A DNA stretch of 64,000 nt from Massospora cicadina. Its lineage: Eukaryota > Entomophthoromycota > Entomophthoromycetes > Entomophthorales > Entomophthoraceae. Under the pieces are notes generated by a model. The model saw nothing but the letters and a program-made list of their open reading frames with translations, had not been told where the DNA came from and did not search any database. The stretch lies in contig JAKSZP010017458.1 of NCBI GenBank assembly GCA_022478985.1, positions 1 to 64,000 of the forward strand, in the 5' to 3' direction. Positions 10,845 through 22,185 of this stretch are shown here, piece by piece. Position 1 is the stretch's first letter; each line of letters starts with the position of its first letter. Position numbers and translations under genes: made by a program.

Positions 10845-12757
10845 GTGCAATCTTTAAAATGTAAAAACAGGCCTTTATGGGAATATAGCCTCTTAAGAAC
10901 AAAACTATCAAGGACTTTGATCAAAGGTCCATTGGAATATCAAACCTTGGTGTTTTGTGGTAGGTTAAATCATATGATGCCATTACCGCTGATATGTCAG
11001 CCTTCTCTACAAGAACTCAATTGCAAGTATACCTCATCAGTGTGAAAAAACTTGCGAAGTATTTTAGATATAGAAGACAGGTTGGAATTACCTCCTCAAT
11101 TAACTGACAATCTGAACCTACAAACATCAAAACCTATTTGCCCCATGATATATGATGTATCTGAAAGTACCAAGGCAGTTCAAAGAAATGATTGCACCAT
11201 TATTTCCATACTGAGGACCATTTTTTAAGTAGAAAGCTGATGTGAAGAAAAAAGAAGATAAGGTAACCAAAGTTTTTATCATCTTGATAATGATTTGGGT
11301 ATGAGTCAAGATGAAAAATCCTGAAAAATTTAATAAAGATGAAAATCCTTCTTATTTCATGACTTCCTTGTTGGCGCTACCTTCTCAATTTGGAAGTGTA
11401 ATCACCTGGATAGAACTTCAAATAACTCCAGTCAAAGATAAGTCCATTATTGATACTGGCTCTCTAGTAAATGTAGTCTCATCTAAAATGGCAAAAAGAC
11501 CTATGCTTACTTTGGATATACCATTGTGAGAGAACATGGTATTGCAGGGCCAAAGAGTAGATAATTTTTTTTGAATTTTTCATTCCTCCCTTTGAACATC
11601 AATTTTTAAACATTCTTGGTACCCGCTATTTTTTATTATTTAATTTTATGATATTCTTTTAGGAACTCTGTTTTTACAAGAGCTTGATGGGATCATTAAT
11701 TACCCCAACAACTTTATCACCTTTGGGCTATAGAAGCCTTTACTTTTATCTGAAAATACCATGATTCAACATACCAAACGTCAAGTTTGTTTATTGAAGA
11801 GTAAAGGATCTTATTCTATATTCTAACATGTGAAAGGACCTCAAATTAATCCACCGCTGATGTTGCTGAGATAATAGAAGGTATTCCTATTTTTTATCCG
11901 ACTTTGCTCATTATTTCTCCATGATCCCAAATTATTATTAAAAAAATTTTACATTTTTCTATCTCTAAAGAACATATGTTGCAGTTAAAGGGTGTTGCAA
12001 ACCCTTTTTAATGCGAATATTTTACTATTTTAGAGGCGTTTAATTATGCCTATACTTAACTTCACCCATCCTGCTGGAAAATATTACTGATAAACCAAAG
12101 ACTGTGAATTGGAAACCCATATAGCCTACGTTAAACTGCTGACTCTCTTCCAGGTTGTTGATATTAAAGCTTTGGAAATTTACAAAAAGGTGGGCTGGAA
12201 CCTAATAAGGAGATTCCTATCATACCCCTTATTTAGGAAAACATAACCCCTAAGAGCAAGAAAACTTAGTTCATCAATTAATTGATGAAATATTCGTATA
12301 TCTTTTCAAAAGATACCTATTATTTTGGTAAGATGAATGGAGTAACACATACTGTTGAGACTGGGAAACATCCTCCTATGAGTTAAGCCTTATTAGAAAT
12401 TAAAAATCAAGGAAGCGCAGGTCACCAAAGAGTTGAACCAGTTAATGGAGGATGTATAAATACCATCAAATAACCCTTGGGTCTCCCCTTTACATCTGGT
12501 TTAAAAGAAAAATGGATCTCACTGAGTAATCATTGATTACCAAAGGTTAAATGCTGTATCCCATTGTGACAGTTATCCTCTTCCAAGGATTGACTATTCC
12601 CTTTAGATGTTTGAAGGTCTAAGATTTTTCCTGCTATGGATTTAGCCAGTGGCTACTGGCCAATTGAGCTAGTACCTGATAATTGAGCCAAATGTACCTT
12701 AATTTCCAGTGAAGGTATATATGAACCAACTCAGATGCCTCAAAGGGTAAGTAACAC
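10845..12757 (+). pseudogene. Gypsy element G2, 5' part (gag remnant?, protease, RT N-terminal half)
   Basis: The protease is recognisable as IIDTGSLVNVVSSKMA (DTGS at 11452-11463). After a stop-ridden linker the RT begins at about 12410 (EAQVTKELNQLMED), with NNPWVSPL, VIIDYQRLNAV, YPLPRIDYSL and AMDLASGYW-IELVPDN (about 12634-12690). The homology ends at TQMP plus SNT near 12755, just where the FGL-N-P-TFQ motif should follow. The missing continuation (LSNTPTTFQ, then YLND) occurs at 18668. I infer that both halves belong to one element. The 10845-11310 stretch may be gag, but I recognise no domain there. Numerous stops and frameshifts make it non-functional. Confidence 0.8.
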
Positions 12758-13309
12758 CCTGTTGGTGTTTTGGAGGGGAGATGCTTGCTGGTGCTTTCTT
12801 ACCTAAAATCCAACAATAGGGGGATGAAACCACTGAAAATATTAAAGATAAAGTATCACTAAAAATTAAAAAATTGTGGTTTTTAAAGATTTATCAGGCA
12901 CTGCTGGGATAAGAAACAAACACATTTAATAAATTGATAATGGATATTTAATTTGCCAAGGCTCAGAGTTCAGATTGTTTAGTAAAATCTGAATTAGGAT
13001 AAATTAAAGTTAAACCTATCGGATTGGTTGAGACTTGCCTCGCTTAAATGCGAGGAAAGAGGGGGAAATGACAGATGGGAAAACGTACCCATGTAGAAGG
13101 GACTTTATATATTTAGTCCAATCAGAAGTCAAGATGATTTTTTCATCTATTTAGACCTCATCAAGCCCAAATAAACGGCCAGTCTTCTTGGTGTAGCTGG
13201 AATAGGAGTTGTTGTATGACAGGGAGTGACCTCAAATGGCTCTTTTAATTCCAAAGATGGTTTGGAATATCCCTGCTACCCAAACTCAAGCTTTTTGGCC
13301 AAGTTGTAT
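12758..13309 (+). other. Unassigned insert inside G2, with a possible short LTR
   Basis: No gene homology is visible. This stretch together with 18548-18667 separates the two halves of G2, so it is probably an insertion that was present before LINE L2 arrived. Within it, 13069-13221 begins TGACAG after a purine run (aggaaagagggggaaa) and ends ATGACA. That is compatible with a short LTR, but no second copy or target duplication was found. Confidence 0.35.
13296..13309. repeat. Target-site duplication of LINE L2, left copy
   Basis: tggccaagttgtat is identical (14/14) to 18534-18547 at the other end of L2. Confidence 0.92.
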
Positions 13310-13465
13310 ATTATTTAACTGAGGCAAGCTGACCAGGGGACAGGCATCACCAAGTATGTGTGGGAACAATTAAAGGGGGAAGCAAAGGTAGATCAAATTG
13401 GGCACCCCAGGGTACTCAGATTACCCCTGTTGCCAGCGGGACTGCTAGGCATGGGGGTTGGTGCA

Positions 13466-16400
13466 CTACTCTGAGGGGGTTTCCCTCACTATGGAGCAGG
13501 TGTTAAGGAAGGGGTCTGTGTGGAGGAACCAGAGTGGGAACCACGATTCTATGAGCGCCTGTTGCCCTAGCCTCATATATCCATATAGCCAGGCTTGGAA
13601 GTGCTCCAATAAGTGGACGTGGAACCTGTTGATAACCCCAAGGATGGTTGGGACCATGCCCTTGAACGCATCTAAGGCAATGATGTGGATTGTCCACATT
13701 GCATTGGGTATCATTAGGGAGCGGAGGGTAGTTGGGATTTGTGATTTGATCTGGAGCGCGAGGAGGCTCTTTGAGATAGAAAATTCTTGCTCTTTTGGAG
13801 CTTAAGCAGGCGAGAGACTTCCCGCCATATGGCTTTGGTTGGGGGGCATGTTTCTAGGCGGTGGTATAGGGAGCCCTCCCCTCCACATACTGCGCAGGTT
13901 GCATGGAGAGAATTGGAGCGGTCCGCCATCCTATAGGTCCTTCTCAGACAGCGCCAGGCGTTGGTTCTTACCGTCGGCTGTAGGAGTGGGTGGTGCGTCA
14001 TTTTCCACACTGCCTTCTGTTTGGTTAAATCGTAAGGAATGTCCAACACATCTAGGTATTCGATTCTAGCAATGGTTGGGTTCATAGAAAGCATGTCTCT
14101 CTGGGTGTGGTTTTCTGGTTTTCTTAATTTGAAGTGGGGGCTGGGTCTCATTCCCTGCACAGTGCCAGTGTTCTCTACGGTCCACCCCATGCAGCAGATG
14201 GCTCAGAGGATGCGTTTGAAGTGAGGGGGGTTCCATGCAGGCCCGTTGTTGTAGGGTGTTTAGCAAGGTATGATAATAGTCTGGGTGGGCTATGTGGGTT
14301 AGTTAATTTGAGCGCCTGTGCGAAGTTAGTCCTCGCTGCCCTGGACCAGTGTTGTTGCGGTTGGTCTGGGGCAAGGACTTCCTTTATCCAAGTACCCAGG
14401 ATGCGGTTGGCGTCGCTCTCAAAATCTATTAGTCCCATGCCTCCACTTGAGTGTGGAGCAAAGAGTGTTTCCATCTGTATGGGAGGATGGGATACAGGCC
14501 ACAGCCAGCCCTGGATGAGCGCGCGGATTGAAGTTGTAAAGGTGGGTGAGAAGGCTATCGCGTGGGCAGGGTACCATAGTATTGGGAGGATGAGTGAATT
14601 AGCAACTGCTACTCTCCCCATTAGTCCTGGGGATCTTCCCTTGAGGGAGGCGACGCGTTTGGATACCCGCTGTAGTAGGTTGCTTTCCATTGTCTCATTG
14701 GAATATCCCCCTGTTTCCAGCCATATCCCAAGGTGGCGGACAGGAGTGGTGGTGGGAGGTGATTCAAAGGGTAAGATGAGTGGGTTATTCCTTCGTATGG
14801 GAGTGTATGTTTCTGGTGTTGTATCCCAGTTGTTAGTGTACTTGCCTAACAGGATGATTTCTGTTTTCCTTTTGTTGATTGATGCGTTGCTCACCATGGA
14901 GTATTCCTCTAGGGTGCATTCCAGCTGTCGGACATCATTGTTGTTAGCTATACCTGCCACGCAGTCATCCGCAAAGGCCAGTATCTTGACTGTTGGCTGG
15001 CCTTGTGCATTTATGCCCATGAGGCGTGAGTCAGGTACGCGGAGGAGTGGATAAAAACTGAAATTATAAAGCAGTGGGCTGAGGGGGTCCCCCTGTTTGA
15101 GCCCTCTGTGTGGTGTGATCATGTTAGTTATGAAGCCAGGGCCGCATACAGCCATGGTTACAGATTCTGTAAGGAGCATCGCCCAGTTTATAAATCTGGG
15201 TGGGAGTTTGAAATCGTGTAGGCATTTTTTTAGGTATGGCCAACTAACAAGGTCATACGCCTTTTACTGGTCTAAGAAGACCAGGGCTCCAGTTGCTTTG
15301 GACTGACATATGTTTGCAACAGGGTGTATGTTGTTCCAGATTGAGCGCCCTGGTATAAACCCAAGCTGGTTGGGTGACAGGACGTTAGAGGTTATTGTGC
15401 CTAATCTGGCTGCTAAAATTTTTGTTAGAATTTTTCCATCAGTATTAGAAAGTGCTATTGGACGCCAATTGGCCAGGTCCAGTTTAGCACCCTTCTTATA
15501 CAGGGTTATGACATATGCTACATGGCCACCAGGTAGGAGGCGTGTTTCCAGCAAGCATTGGTTCATAGATGCCAATAGGAGGGGGACAATTTGCTGGAAA
15601 TAATTTTTGTAAAATTAGTAGGGTATCCCATCAGGCCCTGGGCATTTCCTACATGGTGCAACGCGGATTGTATCCCAAGGTCCTCCCATGTTATTAGAAT
15701 TAGTATATTGTAGTCTGGCAGTGTGATTTGTATTACAGTGATATTTATAAATTCTGTGATTTTTTGAGGGTCTATCAGCATATAGCGGTATAAATTGGTG
15801 TAATAACAGTATACTTCTGCCTTGACCTCCTCAGGGTCAGTTGCCATGGTGCCGTCAGTCTTGTAGACCTGTGTGAATATGGGCTGGTTGCTGTGGGAGT
15901 GGAACTGGTGGAAGAAATATGTCAAACATGTTTCACCTTCCTTTATGAACTTACCTCTGTTCGATACTTTTATTCTGTGTTAGTGCTTGAAGATGAGGGT
16001 GTTTAGGCGGGCGGATATATCAGCCCAATTGCATCCCCAGTTGGGGCTGTAACCAGATCTCAGGGTATTTCACTCGAGGTGGTCCAGTTCTGCCAAGGTA
16101 CGCCTGATTGTGGCTGTTTCAGTGGTGTACTTACGTGATGCAAGATGTCAGGTTTTGTTGATTAGTTTCTTTTTAAAATTTTCCCAGGTTACGATGGGAT
16201 CCAAAGTGAATGGGGCTGCAAATTCTGGGTTCGTGGCCTTGTGTTAAACCAGTTGATATTTCAGGTAAGTTTATGTCTTCTGGGTGTAGCTTTCTCCAGG
16301 GCGACACCTGTGCGTGGGTTCAGGTTGGCAATAGCTGCACCAAAACAAGTCAGTGGTCAGAAAAATTGACTTTTTTTGTTGAAATTTTGGAGATGCTTGA

Positions 16401-17030
16401 TCATTGGGATTGTGGAACAAGGATGTGATTGATGCGACTCATTGATATGAGTGCTCCCTCGCGTATGTTGGGCTGTGTCATGTGGGGAAGGAGTGGTGAT
16501 CCGGGGTGGAAGGCATCCTATAGGCCAAGGGATGCCTTCATTGCACGGAATTCAATGTGCCCCATGGGTATCCCCTAGGGTTAGGCCATCGGTCCATGTT
16601 GGGGCTATCCAAGAAGTTAAAATCGCCCAACAGGATGGTATCTGGTGGGAGGTTGAGTGTTGGAACAGTTTTGATAAAATTGTTTTCTCTTGGCTGCAGT
16701 GCACTGTGCATAGATGCATGCTATCGAGATTGTTTCCTCTTGGCATGTGATTGTTGCTACCAGGATTCGGCCGTGAAGGTATGATGAGGAGTTTGTAATA
16801 TTTAATTTTTTGTTATTTTGGACAATCACCCCACAGTGAGACATCCATACCAATTGTGATGGTGAGACCCTGGCTGACCAGGATCCTTCTTCCCATTGTA
16901 GACGGTGGGTTTCTTAAATGGCCAAGATGTCTACAAGGGGTTTTCACAGATAGTCCAGCTCTTTAGCTTTAGACGTTTGAGCCCTGGCTCCCACGATGTT
17001 TAGCGTTCCTATTGACATTGAGGTGCTCAT
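13466..17030 (-). pseudogene. L2 ORF2 (APE endonuclease + reverse transcriptase), frameshifted
   Basis: The ATG at 17030 is followed by MSTSMSIGTLNIVGARAQTS, the first strand of an APE-type endonuclease. The rest of this domain (VWMSHCGVIVQNNKK, SIACIYA) lies at 16853-16617. RT motifs are ETRLLPGGHVAYVITLYKKG, LANWRPIALSNTDGK and GFIPGRSIWNN (15575-15330), TGALVFLDQ (motif A), then a 334-codon open stretch (15179-14175) with GLKQGDPLSPLLYNF and catalytic FADD at 14975-14964. The C-terminus (14190-13714) carries CAVCGGEGSLYHRLETC, a C-x2-C-x7-H-x4-C zinc motif. At least four frame changes are needed to read it through. Confidence 0.9.
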
Positions 17031-18453
17031 GGCGCCTCAGGAGCGGTTGGGAGGGCCCTCTGGCCTAACCCACCGCGGCTCATTTTGACCATGCTCCATG
17101 TCTGTACTCCAACTCTCTCAGTGACAATGTCAGTTCCCTTGATCTGAATTGAATTTTCGTGGAAATTGTAGTTTTTGGAATTTGCGTTATTCTTTACTGC
17201 ACGTGTCTCATGATGGTTCAATGAGGGGTGCTTTTTTGGATTCTGTGATTTTTGGGTTCAAGTTTGGAGAATTGTGCGCCGCATTTTCGACCATATTGCA
17301 GCTGAATTGCTCCTCAAAGTGTGCATGATTGATGTCGCTTGGTGACTCAGTTAAGTTGCTGTGAAATTTTCAACCTGGGCATATTGTTCTGATTGGTTGG
17401 CTCAGTTTATATCCAAAATGTCCTCTTGAATTTGTCTGGGGTCGATGGATAATTCTGTATGTGCTGCCACCTTGGCCGATGCCCGCTTGCGGGCTTTTTG
17501 TGCTTCTTTGCATTGTTTATGTGTAACTGGGTCCACGTTGGAGTAAAGTCCATCTTCACCCCAGCGGAATGGGTGGTGGCCATCGGTTATTCTGGCGAAG
17601 TTTTTGTTACTTTTGTCCATGGCTTCCTCACAGTAGTCTGCTTCCATTAAGCCCTCCTTCACGGGGCATGCGTGTTCCTTGTGTCCCAATGAACTGCAAT
17701 GGTTGCATATAGGTGGTGCGGAAACCAGTGTGATTCAGAATGCGAATGACTGTCCCCCATCCACAAAGTGAAACTCTGCTGTGCGGGGATTCTTGATAAG
17801 TCATCTTCCACTTTGGGGAATGGGTTGATCATGGCGATTGCTTTGCCTGTGCACAGGGTTGGAATCAGGAAAAATCGTTGTAATTTGAATTGCATAACTT
17901 CTTCATAGGCTATGAGCCCTTTGCGGAGCTCCTCCTCAATTACCTTAGGGGAGGTTGGTAGGGAGCGATTCAAAGGAGATGAACAAAGTTTTCACTTTGC
18001 TCCATCTGGTGCGCGCGGTGCGCACTATTCTTTTACCCTCAGGAAGGGTAATTTCGACGCAGACTTTTGCTGCAGCATCTGCTTCTTCGTCTGTTTCAAA
18101 ACCAATATCAATCCAGCCATGGCCCATGTTTTTGGTGGCGACATATACTGCGTGGGGAAAAGGGAGGGCTGTGCCTCGCATGTTTTCTCCCACAGGGTTG
18201 GGGACTCATCCCCAAGGAAGAGTTTAAGCCCATGTTCCACCTTTGAAAGGGGTTGGTTACACTGGATGTACATGTATTTATCGAGTTTTATAGTAATTAC
18301 CATAAACCCAGACAGTGTCTGAGTTTGTGGTTTCTTGGAAGATTAAGTTCCTGGTCCCCCTCCAGGGCGTTTCTTGCCCTTGGGTGCACCGTTTTGCACA
18401 CCTCTTGATGCGACGCTCACCCAGGTTGTATTAGATTTATTAATATCGCCCAT
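17000..18453 (-). pseudogene. L2 ORF1 (family-B LINE ORF1 protein), frameshifted
   Basis: The ATG at 18453 opens a short N-terminus (MGDINKSNTTW, then a Lys/Gly/Pro-rich stretch) that stops early. Homology continues in other frames: HGWIDIGFETDEEADAAAK, TLPEGKRIVRTARTRW and FISFESLPTNLP at 18130-17945, then EELRKGLIAYEEVMQFKLQ and TLCTGKAIA. The zinc knuckle C-x2-C-x4-H-x4-C ends in GHKEHACPVKEG at about 17715-17660. FRWGEDGLY and a basic stretch (KEAQKARKRASAKVAA) follow at 17570-17460. The ORF1 end is approximate. This copy gives the clearest link to the P-family proteins. Confidence 0.87.
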
Positions 18454-18533
18454 CTCTCCTGTGCGATTATCAAAGATTGCTATTCAAATAGAATCATATA
18501 TAATTAAAAGTGATTGTTACAGGAAGGAAAAGC

Positions 18534-18547
18534 TGGCCAAGTTGTAT
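18534..18547. repeat. Target-site duplication of LINE L2, right copy
   Basis: tggccaagttgtat is identical to 13296-13309 and abuts the L2 5' end. Sequence to its right (tgttttcaaaag) would have been continuous with the sequence left of 13296 before insertion. Confidence 0.92.
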
Positions 18548-18667
18548 TGTTTTCAAAAGTATTTCCCCAATTCAGAGGGTTCCACCAAGGATCAGCCAAG
18601 GTCTTTTGGCCAATTTCATTTAAGTTGAAACCTGAATTACTCTTAATACAACATCAGACTTGTAATT

Positions 18668-20751
18668 GTCTAACACGCCCACTACTTTCCAGTGGCCATG
18701 GATGGGAAGCTTCAAGATTTAAAGTTGACTTGTGTATTGATATATTTAAATGATTACCATAATTTTAAAACTTTTACAGAACACTAAGACCACGTACGCA
18801 AGGCTTTTAAGCTTAATTGGAATTCCTCCTTAAAGCTAAGCCCTTTAAGATGGTCAATTTTCCAAATTGAAATGGAATTTATAGGTCATAAGGTCTTTTT
18901 TAAAGGGACTCAATCTCTACCAGACAAAACAATCCTATCAACAAGTTTCTCCTCCTACAACTTTGTAAGATATTCAAGCCTTTTTAAGAATGGTAGGTTA
19001 TTATCGGAATTTTATACCCAAGTTTTCTATTATGGCAAACCAATTTTTCATCTACTGCAAAAAGGAGAACAATCTAGGTGGATTCAGCTCAAGAACAGTT
19101 TTTCAACTCACTTAGAAATGTTTTAAACAAAGCTTCAGTATCAGTGTACTTAAATTCAATAAACCTTTTTAATACACACCAATGCTTATAATGTAGCCAT
19201 TAGAGCTATTTTATCCCAATATGATGAAAAAAATTGACTATTACATGGAAAATGACAGCAAAATGTTATCCAAGAAAAAAAACAATGCAATTGAACAAAA
19301 ATGTCTGGCTGCAATAATAGCTAATAATTTTCGCCCTTTCCTTTATGGGAATAAGTTTTGTGTTATTACTGACCCCTTTTATTTAAGGTGGTTGAAAAAT
19401 ATGAAAGATCCAGATGGGAGGTTAGCCCATTGGACCTTACAATTAAAAATCACGACTTTTATATTAAACATTGATCTGGCTCTAAACATTGAAAGACAAT
19501 GTCATATCCTGATTGCCTGTGTTAACTTTGAGCCCAAAAAAGGAAAGGTTTATGAACTAATTGGACGGCCTAAATTTTGGGATAAGAAATCTGACGAGGA
19601 TCAAAAGTTTCTTGGATTAGTTACTAAGGACATTATGATCAAAGATGAGTTATTATTCAAGAAGGTAAATACTAAATGGCTACCTTTCCTGCTTCCCAAC
19701 TCCCGTTTCAAAATCGTTATGGAAGGACATAACCAGGTAGGTCATAGAGGCCTAAAGAAACATCAGGAATGATTAATACCCGTTTTTATTGGAATAGTAT
19801 GACTTCCACCATAAAAGAATCTATTGATGCTTACCTCATTTGTAGGAGCCATAGTAACTCCATTCCTATCTACCAACTACAAGTGATACCTCCTATAAAG
19901 GCCTTTGAGGCTGTAAGTATCAATGTTTTATGACTCTTACCATGAGGATTGCATGATAATAAAAAATATTATTAATGCTGTCAATCACCTAATTAGATGG
20001 GTGAAGCCATATCTGTTGTTAATCCTACTGCTAAAGTTACAGCCTTATAATCTATCATCCGATTATTACATAACGTGTATGCCCTAAAGTTTTATGTCAA
20101 ATTAAGTGGCTAACTTTACTTAACATTTATTACAAGAGCTTCAAAACTATTTAACACCATCCAGAATTTCATGGTTCCTTACCATCTTTGATGAACGTAG
20201 CCATTGAATGAGTAATGTAACTTTAGTAGCTATTATGAGAAAAATGGCTTCAACCAATCCCTCTTGAAATTTTCAATCACCCAGTGCTCATCAGGCTTAT
20301 CAGAATTGTTACCATGGCATTATTAAAATGTCACCATCTAAATGTATTTTTGGAAGAGATCCATTAGTTACATCAAACATTCAAGCTATCTTAGATGACA
20401 ATTTCCTGAGAATGCATATTTAGCTACGAAAATTATAGTAGATGGGATTCCTAGTTACAAGCCTAAGCTGTGGAATCAATTAAAAACTAATACAAGGAAG
20501 GAAACTCTTAAAAGAAATAAACACAAGCCAGTATAGCCTAATATCAGTTTGGAGATTTTTTTACATTATCACTCTCACCCTGGTGGCAGAACTGAAAGTT
20601 AGAGTCTATTTGGTTGGGACCTTCAAAAGTAATATTCAGAGAGGACTTGGATACTCTATAATTTATGATGATACTGATATAATCCTTGATTACATACATC
20701 CTAAATTTTTTACATTATCATCATTCTCCACGGCTGAATCTTGGGGGGAAG
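18668..20751 (+). pseudogene. Gypsy element G2, 3' part (RT C-terminal half, RNase H, integrase)
   Basis: This begins with LSNTPTTFQ and, after a frameshift, AMDGKLQDLKLTCVLIYLND, where YLND (18743-18754) stands for the catalytic YLDD. MEFIGHKV and AKPIFHLLQKGE-like segments (18870-19080) close the RT. RNase H follows as FLIHTNAYNVAIRAILSQYD, then RPFLYGNKFCVITD and NMKDPDGRLAHW (19160-19450). The integrase zinc finger is GHNQVGHRGLKK with Y-x2-C-type residues (19725-19850). The integrase core (about 19900-20300) is heavily damaged. A polypurine tract (cttggggggaag, about 20740-20751) ends the internal region. Upstream, 18548-18667 is unassigned sequence belonging to the insert that splits G2. 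Confidence 0.88.
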
Positions 20752-21071
20752 TGTCAGGATTTTGACTGATTCAACTCTTTCTGATTCCTTAACTCCTAAT
20801 TACCAAAAATGGTTACTGATTGAGAAATTGGTGATGAAACTCGTCAAGTTATAATGAGCAATCAAGTCTATCCCAATCAGAAAGTCAGAAAAGATTTGAT
20901 TGCTCATAGATTAAAACATACTGATTGGAAGAGGGAATTCACTAATTATATAAATATTTAAACCTTTCACTAATAGAATCTTGTCTTTTTAATGAGCTTT
21001 TATATATTATCTATATTCAGCTCTCTTTTTAGTTGGGACTCCAACTAAGTAACTTCAAGAAATATCTGACA
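20752..21071 (+). mobile_element. 3' LTR of Gypsy element G2 (320 bp)
   Basis: The LTR begins TGTCAGGATTTTGACTG directly after the polypurine tract and ends AAATATCTGACA, so the ends TGTCAG and CTGACA form the usual inverted repeat. A related LTR, also preceded by a gggggg tract and ending CCAGACA, lies on the minus strand at 61801-62138. No 5' LTR of G2 was found in the window. Confidence 0.85.
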
Positions 21072-21104
21072 CTTTTAGCGTTTAATACAAAACGCCAAAA
21101 GTGT
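21069..21104. repeat. Near-perfect hairpin straddling the G2 LTR end
   Basis: acacttttagcgttt (21069-21083) and aaacgccaaaagtgt (21090-21104) pair at 14 of 15 positions around a 6-nt loop. The first three bases are the last bases of the LTR; the rest is flanking sequence. Function unknown. Confidence 0.7.
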
Positions 21105-21304
21105 ATCCATTAATTCTTGTTCATGTAATGATTCCTTATCAAATCTTTTATCATTGCCTTCAGAGCAAGTTTCCGTTTGTACTGGATCAAGCGGTGACTT
21201 ATTGAGACTTAATTCAGGAGCATAAATTCGATTTGCTCAAGATCTTTAATCCTGACAATTGCACGATTTTAGACTGAACTATAGGTAACCCTCGAAGATT
21301 AAGC

Positions 21305-22185
21305 CATGCACTTAACTGCATACCATTCTCAGTTGGATGGCCAAATGGATGGGGTTAATCAGATTCTTGAGCAGTATCTTTGCTTATAAGCTGCTGTTGT
21401 GCAAGACACCTGGGCAGATGATCTTCCATTGGCTCAATTTGCATATAACATTGGTACTCATGCATCTACTGGTTTCTCTCCATATGATTCCATGATGGGG
21501 CACAAACCCTCATTTTTCATTGGGACGTGTCATCACCTGGAGGTTCCAGCTTCAGTGGATAACGTGAAGCACAATTGAATCACCCAGTCCCTTGTTCAGC
21601 AGCCACTGAACAAGGCCATAAGTGATTAAAACATTTTGGACTGGAAATACTTCCCAGCCCATGACATCACGGTTGGGTCCTCCATCATGAAGGACATATG
21701 CCACCTTCAAATACATGTGCCCTCCCTAAATTTGCAAGCAAACTTTAGGGTCCTCATGTGGTGGAGGCATATTTGGGCAATGGCGCGTCTTAGTAGATGT
21801 CCCAGCACAATGGAAACAGCATCCCATTTTCAGCATTTTGCAATTGTCACCATTTAAAGGGTAATACCAGAGGAACCAGAGCATATCGTGATCAATTGAT
21901 TGGAGGAGGCTGAGGTTGAGGCAATCTTGGCTTCCCAGAAATCTCCCTGCTAAGCTTAGTCTCTTGTGGCCTGGAAGTGGTTCGTGGCATATGAGAACAT
22001 TTGGATCAGCTTCCAGGACTATGCCTATTATGGCAAGTTAGTAACGGCCTTTCACGCTTTGTACCCTAACGCTCCCTCAAAATGACGCCATGCTCTTAGC
22101 TATTAAGTTTCAAAATGCCTATAAGAACGTCACGCTCATCCAGGTACCAGGTGGCAAAGCTCCCTCTGTTTGAAGAGGAAAATAT
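21305..22185 (+). pseudogene. Chromovirus CV2 pol, 3' fragment (integrase C-terminus and chromodomain)
   Basis: A second copy of the CV1 family. The integrase segment reads HLTAYHSQLDGQMDGVNQIL (the catalytic E position has become D), then DTWADDLPLAQFAYN and GTHASTGFSPYDS (21310-21500), closely parallel to CV1 at 2510-2690. The chromodomain is degraded (EEAEVEAILASQKS, SLVAWKWFVAYENIW; about 21895-22080). A purine tract (gaagaggaaaata) precedes the LTR. Protease, RT and RNase H are missing, so the copy is 5'-truncated or rearranged. The stretch 21105-21305 shows nothing recognisable. Confidence 0.85.

Larger units (their letters stand above)
13310..18533 (-). mobile_element. LINE L2 (family B), near full length, 5.22 kb
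   Basis: A full-length antisense LINE bounded by a perfect 14-bp duplication. The 5' end (18533) begins cttttccttcctgtaacaatc, similar to the starts of L1, L4 and L5. The 3' end (13310) is gcttgcctcagttaaataat, shared with L5 and with retroposons P1 and P2. It encodes an ORF1 with a CCHC knuckle and an ORF2 with endonuclease, RT and a zinc motif, of a family distinct from L1/L4. Several long frames survive, including 334 codons of RT, so it is less decayed than L3 or L5. Confidence 0.92.

Noticed and set aside
14134..15054. A 306-codon plus-strand open frame
   Set aside because: It is the shadow of the L2 RT reading frame on the opposite strand (15179-14175), which carries GLKQGDPLSPLLYNF and FADD. 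The plus-strand product has no recognisable domain.
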